Positions 52,922-64,000 of a stretch of 64,000 nucleotides of DNA are shown in pieces. Numbering within the stretch: position 1 is the first letter of the stretch; each line of letters begins with the position of its first letter. Source of the stretch: Scylla paramamosain (Eukaryota; Arthropoda; Malacostraca; Decapoda; Portunidae). The stretch is taken from contig NC_087163.1 of NCBI RefSeq assembly GCF_035594125.1, positions 1,800,001-1,864,000 on the forward strand, read 5' to 3'. The position numbers were made by a program, and so were the translations under genes. Under the pieces are notes generated by a model. That model searched no databases. It was not told the origin of the DNA and saw only the letters and a list, made by a program, of their open reading frames with translations.

Positions 52922-52971
<50 letters not shown>
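52922..52971. repeat. (GA)n microsatellite
   Basis: Twenty-five GA units. Confidence 0.97.
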
Positions 52972-54690
<1,719 letters not shown>

Positions 54691-54915
54691 TAACCCTTTC
54701 TCTGCTATTTGACACATCTTTCCTTTGTCACTATTTGCTCTGGGACGTTTGTTCTTGTTCTACAACCACTTCCAAACATTACACGGACTAGAAATTGCAA
54801 AATCTATTCTTTTCCATAATCCCTCCTTTCTTTTTCTTTTTTTTTTTTTTGTACGTGCCTACAAAGATTTCATACGTATTTCATAGTGAATCGCAGTGAA
54901 AGAGGTTTGATACAG
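54691..54915 (+). repeat. Dispersed repeat family C, copy 3
   Basis: TAACCCTTTCTCTGCTATTT, TTTGTCACTATTTGCTCT, TTCTACAACCACTTCCAAAC, AGAAATTGCAAAATC, GTACGTGCCTACAAAG and GAATCGCAGTGAAAGAGG follow the same order as in 9300-9492 and 13419-13645. A poly-T insertion near 54838-54851 is specific to this copy. Confidence 0.65.
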
Positions 54916-56173
54916 TTATCACTATTTTTTAATTACTCCGTTCTGGATGTGCTTCTTCTCATTACTCTTGCGTCTTTACCTCTGTCGCGCCAAGCTCCTG
55001 ATGCAAACACGCTCCTTCCACCAAGACGCCCCTGACCGCCCTCCCCGCGCCGAGGTTTTATTTATTCAGGCACGCACGGAGGCGGCGCAAGACCCGATAT
55101 ATATGTATGAGTGGAAGGAGACCCGCCGGCGCTGCTCCGTATAGAAAAGGTGCAGTTCTTCAAAGGAGAGGCCATCTCGTATTCTGGGAAATGTCAAAAT
55201 ATTAATAATTCTGAATAGTTTTAAAAGTAAGGAATAAATATGATACATTCACTGCTCGTATATATTCAGCTTACGTTCTGTTATCGCGTAGTGTTTATTA
55301 GCAAGATAGCAAGCATCATTAGACCTTCACGCGTGCCACTCACCACGATAAGGCGAGACCAGATTTGCTCCTGCGTTGATGACTTCCTCACGTCTGCCCC
55401 TTCATCCTCCCCTCACCTACCCTCATCTACCCCTTCCCTGCCCCCTCATCCTCCCCATACCTGCCTTTCTCATCATCCATTCTTTCTACCCATTCTTGTC
55501 TTCAGCGTCATCCTTACGCCTCCCCAACCATCCTTCTAACAGTAGTGCCGCTCACCATCCCCCTTCTTCCTTCCTACCCTATCCTCATGCTTGCCTTCCT
55601 TATCATCATCACTCCTGTCCATCTTAACCTCAAAACGCCTACCTCCTTCACCCTCACCCACCTCACGTCTGCCTCCATCACTCCCCCTGACACTCTATCA
55701 TCCTCCCTGGGAAAATCAATATAATGACATAAATTATACTTGGTTTGCGACACTTGAGAGACTGACTCATAATATCACCAGGTAAAAAATCTGGCCATAA
55801 CTAATGAGGTTTGAGCATGGAGGTGGTGTTAGTGGTGAGTTATGCACATTCACCACCACCACCACCACCATCACCACCGTGCATTGTTCCCCCGTCATTC
55901 TCCCTTCCTTGAATTCATCGTCGGAATATTACAGCGATGAGTCAGCTCTGGCCTGCCCATCGCCACCACCTCAGTGAATGGTCTTTTTTTCCACGGCTTT
56001 GTGGAGAGAAGTCGTTTTGTTTTATTTTACTTTTTTTTTTTTTTCCGTAGCGTTGACGTCATCCGTTTTGTTGTTCTCGCCACGCACACAGAGATCAGTT
56101 CAAATATACAGGGAGGGACTGCCCGCCGAGCCTGTTGTTCGTGATCCTACCTGTCCGTTATCTTTACTGTGCC

Positions 56174-56209
<36 letters not shown>

Positions 56210-56408
56210 ACCTGGTAAAGTCTCTCGAAACTTATATAACTTTGTCCGTGTCTTCTTAAACAATCCATCGACCCACAGAGGTAACCTGCAAGCCGCCTCG
56301 TGTCTCCAAACTGATGTCACCTGTACTAGTTTCTGTTATCATCTGCTTCCCTACAATTTCTCCATTCTTGAACACAATTTCTAACAGCCTCCCCTCCTCT
56401 CCCCACAG
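54916..56408 (+). other. Sequence upstream of first calbindin coding exon (likely 5' intron)
   Basis: Contains a C/T-rich segment at 55380-55700, (CAC)n at 55850-55877 and (CT)n at 56179-56207. Its last 30 bases form a splice acceptor: CTAAC at 56381-56385 as a branch-point candidate, a pyrimidine tract CCTCCCCTCCTCTCCCCACA, and AG at 56407-56408. An upstream non-coding or coding exon must therefore exist, but I could not find it. Confidence 0.6.
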
Positions 56409-56409
56409 T

Positions 56410-56572
56410 ATGGCAGTTGGTCCTGACGGTTTGACAGACTACGAAAGGAAGATGAATTCCCAGCAGAAGTGCAACAACTTCATGCGCCAGTTCCGTGACG
56501 ATGAGTCGCGGGAACTGAAGAAGCTCACCGCCAACCAGTTCATGGAGGTGTGGAGCCACTACGATGCTGACG
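56410..56572 (+). CDS. Cbp53E: Calbindin-32 / Calbindin 53E-like, coding exon 1 (N-terminus and start of EF-hand 1)
   Basis: Encodes residues 1-54 plus the first base of codon 55. The family are cytosolic hexa-EF-hand calcium buffers/sensors of neurons and muscle, related to vertebrate calbindin-D28k, calretinin and secretagogin. The block NNFMRQFRDDESRELKKLTA and then ANQFMEVWSHYDADG is the hallmark of insect Calbindin 53E as I know it. The N-terminus (MAVGPDGLTDYERKMNSQQK) is variable in the family. The first in-frame ATG lies one base inside the exon, after the AG acceptor at 56407-56408. An ATG at 56314 stays in frame but lies upstream of the pyrimidine tract, so I prefer 56410. A consensus donor (G|GTAAGT) follows at 56573. 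Loop 1 of EF-hand 1 begins here (Asp52, Asp54). The true start could lie in an upstream exon. Confidence 0.88.
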
Positions 56573-56588
56573 GTAAGTGTGTGGCGTG

Positions 56589-57917
<1,329 letters not shown>

Positions 57918-58030
57918 CCGGTGCAGGGTGCAGGGTGCGGGGCAAAGTGTGGTGGCCGCAGGGTGCAGGGCGCAGGAGGTAGAGTGGTGCAGGGTGCAGT
58001 ATACAGGGAGCGAGGTGCAGGGTACAGACT
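57918..58030 (+). repeat. Degenerate GGTGCAG repeat
   Basis: GGTGCAGGGTGCAGGGTGCGG is followed by irregular repeats of GCAGGGTGCAGGGCGCAGG type, unit 7 bases with drift, within intron 1. Confidence 0.75.
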
Positions 58031-58407
58031 GAGGCACTAACTAACATAACTAACGGGGACTCTCCTGTAGACTCACGCCACAGTGCGCCCCTCTTACGCC
58101 TGTATTCTCTCCACGCCTCCTCACCTGAAGGATTTTAACTACCTTCCACTATTAAATGCGGTGCAGCCTTTGTTTGGGGCCACATGTGCGAATATTTGCT
58201 GGAGATACGAGGCGTATTGGGAGCTGGCAGCCAGAGTGCTGTGACAGACAGAGACATAGACAGACAGGCAGATAGACGCATGGATAATTAGACAATTGAA
58301 ATTTTAATTTCCACCAAGTAATTGGAAATCTGTGTGTGCTGAAGGACGGATCGCTTCAGTGACGGCATTTGTGCTTTTAATTGATATTAGCATTAGGAGA
58401 ATAAAAC

Positions 58408-59572
<1,165 letters not shown>

Positions 59573-59658
59573 GCAACGGCTACATCGAGGGCTCCGAGTT
59601 GGACGGGTTCCTCAAGGAGTTCGTTTCTTCTGTGAATACTAACGACTCCGGATCAGAG
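59573..59658 (+). CDS. Cbp53E: Calbindin-32 / Calbindin 53E-like, coding exon 2 (rest of EF-hand 1)
   Basis: Eighty-six bases that complete codon 55 (G + GC = Gly) and encode residues 55-83. The EF-hand 1 loop is finished here: with exon 1 it reads DADGNGYIEGSE (residues 52-63), with Asp at positions 1 and 3, Asn at 5, Gly at 6, Ile at 8 and Glu at 12, a canonical Ca2+-binding loop. The outgoing helix LDGFLKEFVSS is nearly identical to that of insect Calbindin 53E. The acceptor is TTTCCAG (AG 59571-59572) and the donor is GAG|GTGAGT at 59659, leaving phase 0. The intron before it is 3000 bases long and splits the loop's Gly codon in phase 1. Confidence 0.9.
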
Positions 59659-60885
59659 GTGAGTCGACAGAAAGGGGAGGGGGAGGGGTCTGGGAGGCCT
59701 TTTCCCGGCAAGGCAGAGTGGCTGCTTTTGAGTGATAAGCCGCGATGAAGGAGGAAGGTGAGGGAGCTGTTGTGAAGGTGACATGAGGGCTAATGGGTGT
59801 CTGAGGGAGCAGCAGGCTGGCAGGGAGGGGGAGGCAGTGCATGGTGATGAAACGATGGAGGGAAGGAGGCAGGGAGGCGAGTGGATACGAGAAGTGTGGG
59901 AAGAGCTAGGCTTCAAGATAGACTCCTGGTGAACTTTGCCTGTAAAAGGTGACTTTGTGGCGAGAGTTGATGGCACAGGCTGCTGATCGCCACACTCCCA
60001 CACTCCTGCACCTGGTTCTTCTCCCACACATACGAGTACATTTATCTACCCTTTCATCTTACCTTTCTGTCCTGACCTCATTCACTGCACTGAGATCCCT
60101 TCCCTCCTCCTCCTCTTCCTCCTCCTCCAACACACCTCAACCCAACGGATCTCTTTCACAGACACTTTTTGAATTCTATCAGCACTTTGGTTTCTCAGAT
60201 CCTGATATCTTCATGTCCTGACCCGTTGCGCATCCTTTGTGTTACTCGGTTAATTTGCATCTCGGTGGCTGAAGAGGAAGAAGAAGAAGAGGAGAAAGTA
60301 TCAGAGGGAATGAGATCGAGGCGAGGGCAAGATGCTGGATTATGTCAGGTTTCTTAGGCTAAACGGGAGAGGCGGTAAGACAAAGCGGAAGGCGAGGATG
60401 TGAAGCTTTGGAGGGTAATGCTTATGTATGCTAGGAGAGGGAAGAGGAGTGGGGAAGGAAGGAATAAAGGAGGAATTACGTGAAATGAAAGAGAACATCT
60501 GGAGGGATGGGAGCAGGAGAGGGAATATGGCTAACTAGGTAGAAGAAAACGGGGAAAAGAAGAGAAAGAAGAGAAAGGAAGGGTGAGAAAATGCAATAAA
60601 GAAAAAATATTGCACAGAGGAATGAGAAAGAGGAGGAAATGGAATATGACTAACGAGGTATGAAGAAAAAAGGAAGAGGAGGAGGAAGGGACAAATTAGG
60701 TAAAGGAAAAATTATAACTAGACAAAGGAAGAGGGAAGTGAATTAGACAAAAGAAAAGGAGGATAAATACTTGGAAGACAGGGAAGGAAGAATGGAAGGG
60801 AAAAATGAAGTGGGGGAAAAGAAAAAGAGGGAAAGAAGGAAAGAGAGCCAAGCAAACTGATAAATAAAGCAACAAGAACAACAAG

Positions 60886-60890
<5 letters not shown>
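59659..60890 (+). other. Calbindin intron 2, purine-rich part
   Basis: The + strand is A/G-dominated from about 60255 to 60890 without a fixed repeat unit. Short CCT runs lie at 60100-60127. No exon or element was recognised. Confidence 0.55.

Positions 60891-60970
<80 letters not shown>
60891..60970. repeat. (GA)n microsatellite in intron 2
   Basis: Forty GA units. Confidence 0.97.
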
Positions 60971-60973
<3 letters not shown>

Positions 60974-61084
60974 GACTTCCGACCCTTCCTCTTACATTAT
61001 GCAGTAGTCCATCTATAGTTTAGGTGCTTGCAAGATTTATGTCTACATTTATTTCCATATTGCATGCGTGGGTCGATGATATAC

Positions 61085-61085
<1 letters not shown>

Positions 61086-61143
<58 letters not shown>
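61086..61143. repeat. (AC)n microsatellite in intron 2
   Basis: About 29 AC units directly joined to the 3' terminus of a minus-strand LINE fragment. Confidence 0.97.
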
Positions 61144-61146
<3 letters not shown>

Positions 61147-61452
61147 AGAACATAAGAGAAGCTGCAAGAGGCCATCAGGTCTACACGTGGCAGTCCCTGT
61201 ATGAAACCTAGCTACCTGTTTCCACGTAGCATCCTCATCTATAAGTTTATCTAATATTTTACATCTTCCTAACAACTCAGCACTAACAACCTGATTACTA
61301 AGTCTGTCCCACTCATCTACCACTCTATTTGAGAACCAATTCCGTTCTATCTCCTTTTTAAACTCTCTCTCAAGCTTGAACTCATTGCTTCCTTTCCTAT
61401 CTTGATTATTAACCTTGAGAATTTTACCTTTGTCACCCTTGTTATTCCCCTT
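61144..61452 (-). mobile_element. LINE-A 3' end: non-LTR retrotransposon C-terminus and tail
   Basis: On the minus strand a frame reads KKEIERNWFSNRVVDEWDRL, then SNQVVSAELLGRCKILDKLI and DED. This fits the C-terminal tail seen in many jockey/CR1-type reverse transcriptases (FFSxRVVxxWNxLPxxVVxAxSxxxFKxxLDK). About 110 bases of 3' untranslated sequence follow (TGGCAGTCC complement, CTTATGTTCTCAAG), ending against the (AC)n tract. It is 5'-truncated, antisense to the calbindin gene, and ends about 46 bases before the exon 3 acceptor. Its 3' untranslated part is shared with 17841-17948 and 36611-36707. Inactive relic. Confidence 0.75.
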
Positions 61453-61498
61453 ATACCACACACACACACGTGGCTGATGGCTGTGTCTCTCCCCCCAG

Positions 61499-61588
61499 TC
61501 TGTGTCGGATACCATGCTGGCGGAGCTCAAGGAGTGCTTCATGGAGGCGTACGATGACAACCAGGACGGCAAGATTGAGATACGAGAG
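61499..61588 (+). CDS. Cbp53E: Calbindin-32 / Calbindin 53E-like, coding exon 3 (EF-hand 2)
   Basis: Ninety bases encoding residues 84-113. TMLAELKECFMEAYDDNQDG is the entering helix and loop start of EF-hand 2, and the loop reads DDNQDGKIEIRE (residues 102-113): Asp at 1, Asn at 3, Asp at 5, Gly at 6, Ile at 8, Glu at 12, canonical for Ca2+ binding. The exon ends exactly on the position-12 Glu. Acceptor TCTCCCCCCAG (AG 61497-61498), donor GAG|GTGAGT at 61589, phase 0 on both sides. Insect Calbindin 53E continues with an LAQLLP-type helix and EF-hands 3-6, about 200 more residues, which must lie beyond 64000. Codons are mostly G/C-ending, unlike the surrounding intron. The three exons join to 339 bases, 113 codons, without a stop. 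Confidence 0.92.
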
Positions 61589-61595
61589 GTGAGTG

Positions 61596-61731
61596 TTCAA
61601 CGTGGTGGTGACGGTGGTGGTGGTAGGAGGAGGAGAAGGAAGAAGAGGAGGAGGAGGAGGAATAATAAGGGATACTGTAATTGTAGTAGTAGTAGAAGTA
61701 GTAGTAGTGATGGTGGTGCTGGTGGTAATGA

Positions 61732-61790
<59 letters not shown>

Positions 61791-61818
61791 CTGATAATGG
61801 TAGTAGTGGTAGTAAGAT

Positions 61819-61854
<36 letters not shown>

Positions 61855-61860
61855 CTATTG
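61596..61860. repeat. (GGT)n, (GGA)n and (AGT)n tracts at the start of intron 3
   Basis: A GTGGTGACGGTGGTGGTGG tract starts about 12 bases after the donor, then (AGG)n to about 61662, then (AGT)n with interruptions at 61684-61855. Confidence 0.93.
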
Positions 61861-62080
61861 TTGTTGTTATACACATAATGGTTGCGATAATAACCACAAC
61901 ATCAAAAATAATAATAATCACAGCAACAACAACAATAGCAGCAATACATGATGAAGCTAACAATACTGCCACCAATACAAGCGTGGTTCTGATTCCTAAC
62001 TATTGTTGTTCGAGGCAGGTGTTGATAATGTTATTGTAATTGTTGCCATTGTGTTGAGGCGAGCCACCTTCTCTGCCTTG

Positions 62081-62083
<3 letters not shown>
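61861..62083 (+). other. Calbindin intron 3, AAT/AAC-rich part
   Basis: Degenerate TTG, AAT and AAC trinucleotides, then unique sequence. No exon recognised. Confidence 0.5.
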
Positions 62084-62128
<45 letters not shown>

Positions 62129-62195
62129 AATAATACCTCGGTGTTTTCGTTTTCTGTCGACTTACGGTTGTGTTTTCTTTGTGCTCTCGTCCTTT

Positions 62196-62277
<82 letters not shown>
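62084..62277. repeat. Two (GA)n microsatellites in intron 3
   Basis: (AG)n 62084-62127 and (GA)n 62198-62277, 70 bases apart and in the same orientation. Confidence 0.97.
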
Positions 62278-62279
<2 letters not shown>

Positions 62280-62814
62280 AGGAAACCGAAGCTCTATATC
62301 AATTTCCTGGACGTGCAGTGACAAAAGGATAGCGAGACAGTGAAAAGCGGAAGGAATAATACGAGCAGTGAAAAATAAAAGAATTGGACGTGTAGTGAAA
62401 AAAAAAATGTATAGGAATTGCATTGAAATAAATAAAGAACAGGATATGCATTAAAAAAAAAAAAAACAGTGCAGTGAAAACTAAATAAATAAATAAATGA
62501 AGCGTGCAATGAGTGAAAAATCAAACAAAACATCCAGTGAATAAAAAGCATATATACCACAGTAAATAACCTAAAAAATATATATAAGAAGTACCGTGGT
62601 CTTGATATAAAGCAGCTCACCACCTCACATATGAATTTCTTTGCCAATTATAGACATTAAAATTATGTGTACTTGGTGACCACTTTCCTGGGGTGACTGT
62701 GCGGCGCGAGACAAGCAGTGAGCGTAGCGGGGGAAGGGAGGCATTGGGAGTCGCGCAGGTATCGATGCTTTGCCTTCACCGCGCCGCTCCTCAGGTAGAC
62801 AGTATGAGGGGAAG
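62278..62814 (+). other. Intron 3, AT-rich part
   Basis: Irregular repeats of a GTGAAAAATAAAA / CAGTGAATAAA-type motif occur at 62338-62570 (degenerate short-period A-rich array). I searched for the next EF-hand exon and did not find it. Confidence 0.5.
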
Positions 62815-63150
62815 CTGAGTGACTGACTGGTATTTGACTTTTTTTTCTTTTATGGAAACGTGAAAAGAGAAGACTAAGTAGGTGGTTTTAACGATACATT
62901 ATAGTTTTTCATTGGTGTTTTAAGGCGCATTCATAAAAGAGTTCGTATTGTTTTTATTTTTGCTGTAAAAGAGAAAGCTGAATGATTGATTGCTATTTAA
63001 CACTTTTATTGCTCTTCTTTCCTCCATCTATTTACCGCTGAGACTATTTATACAAACGTGAAAATAGAAGACAGACTGGCTGATGCTTTTAACAATACAA
63101 TACGAGTATAGTTAATTCATTGGCATTTTTAGACACATTCATGAAAGTAA
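62815..63150 (+). repeat. Two-copy diverged direct repeat, ~165-198 bp offset
   Basis: CTGAGTGACTGACTGGTATTTGACTTTT at 62815 parallels CTGAATGATTGATTGCTATTTAACACTTTT at 62979. GGAAACGTGAAAAGAGAAGA (62855) parallels CAAACGTGAAAATAGAAGAC (63053). TTTTAACGATACATTATAG and TTTCATTGGTGTTTT parallel TTTTAACAATACAATACGAG and TTCATTGGCATTTT. The second copy carries about 35 extra bases near 63015-63050. Confidence 0.65.
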
Positions 63151-63829
63151 TTAACTCTTTAAATGCAACAGTTTTTTCTATCGAGCTTAATGAAGTCATC
63201 AGATGCCAATGCAGGATGTAATTACGAAAGACTCCGCTGAGAGTAAGAGGAGCGGTGAAGTAGCTCGGACCTTTCAATGTCTGTGATTTATTTTCGCTTG
63301 GTAAAATCGCCTACGGATAAAGTAAGGTAGCAAGCAGCAAGTGTCATCCTTTCATCAGCACTCAATGGCTATTAACACTACAGCCGATTGGGAGGAATAA
63401 GGACATAAACTGGGACGTTCGAAATCCTTGTAAAAAAAAAAATACGAGATTCACCGGATAACAATTTCACACAAATGACTCGATGTACTGTGAAAAAAAT
63501 ATCCAGTTCATATAAGTGTCATCAAACCACCTAATAAAATAATAGGAGCACTTTTAGTCGTCATCATCAAGCAAAAAGCAAGAAATATGACAAAACCAGT
63601 TAAATTCCGGTATACCACTTAAAGAAAAGGTTCATCATGTATTTTCTTGAGGACATGACTTCATTAGACGTTCATGTAAGCTCACGTAAACAAAAGCTAA
63701 ACATTAAGAAGACCAGCCTCACTACGTACATTCATCAAAGGACACGTGCAGAGAAATGTAAAGTAAATCTTATCCTGTCTTGTAATCAATGAATAAAAAA
63801 CAAAGAAACAGGGAAATAACAGAGGTATG

Positions 63830-63832
<3 letters not shown>
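63151..63832 (+). other. Intron 3, AT-rich unique sequence
   Basis: No exon, repeat family or RNA was recognised. Sequence from 63911 to 64000 is likewise unremarkable. Confidence 0.5.

Positions 63833-63910
<78 letters not shown>
63833..63910. repeat. (GA)n microsatellite
   Basis: Thirty-nine uninterrupted GA units near the right edge of the window. Confidence 0.97.
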
Positions 63911-63913
<3 letters not shown>

Positions 63914-64000
63914 ATATTTGGCTATGTAGTTTTTTAGATTTTCAGAATTTTAAGAAAAGTTATGAAATTCTTCTTACTATCTTCATCTTTTCCTCTAACC

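Noticed and set aside
56314..56409. ATG at 56314 as the calbindin start, adding 32 residues
   Set aside because: The added stretch overlaps a branch-point candidate and a strong pyrimidine tract ending in AG at 56407-56408, and its residues do not resemble any calbindin N-terminus.
61589..64000. Search for the exon encoding EF-hand 3 of calbindin
   Set aside because: No segment translates to an LAQLLP-type linker or a further D-x-D/N-x-D/S-G loop with splice sites; the next exon is presumably outside the window.

Overview
This window looks like arthropod genomic DNA, most likely from a decapod crustacean such as a crab. The reasons are one partial gene whose protein closely resembles the insect/crustacean calbindin-32 (Calbindin 53E) family, very many long dinucleotide and trinucleotide microsatellites, GT-AG introns, and non-LTR retrotransposon fragments. 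There is no bacterial-type gene organisation. By my hand tally, pure dinucleotide tracts (GT/CA, GA/CT, TA) alone cover about 3.4 kb, roughly 5% of the window. Most open frames here are low-complexity read-through of those repeats (TH, CV, SL, ER or poly-Leu/Ser/Pro translations) and are not genes.

The only gene I can support lies at the right-hand end on the + strand. Three coding exons (56410-56572, 59573-59658, 61499-61588) join in frame, with good splice sites, into the first 113 residues of a hexa-EF-hand calbindin. They hold two complete canonical EF-hand loops. The gene continues beyond 64000, because the exons for EF-hands 3-6 are absent. The first exon follows a splice acceptor directly, so at least one upstream exon must lie further left or outside the window.

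Positions 1 to about 56400 have no coding exon I recognise. The stretch could be intergenic, a long 5' intron of the calbindin gene, or both. It holds: (i) microsatellite clusters at 3.5-6.6, 18.3-19.4, 32.6-33.9, 36.5-38.5, 45.6-46.0 and 47.7-48.3 kb; (ii) several higher-order tandem repeats, including a 41-bp minisatellite at 28.0 kb, a ~135-bp repeat at 10.7-11.2 kb, a 58-bp repeat at 20.2 kb and a ~130-bp repeat at 15.4-15.9 kb; (iii) dispersed repeats, including three copies of one LINE tail, a second LINE tail, a fold-back MITE-like element at 16.6 kb, SINE-like tRNA-box pairs and two further multi-copy families.

Every LINE 3' end found here sits against a microsatellite, which is the most coherent biological pattern outside the gene. 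A weak TATA-plus-initiator candidate at 49.48-49.51 kb in a CpG-richer patch is the only promoter-like signal I would follow up. I do not see a novel multi-gene system. The interest lies in the calbindin gene fragment, the intronic purine tracts beside its splice site, and the repeat architecture.
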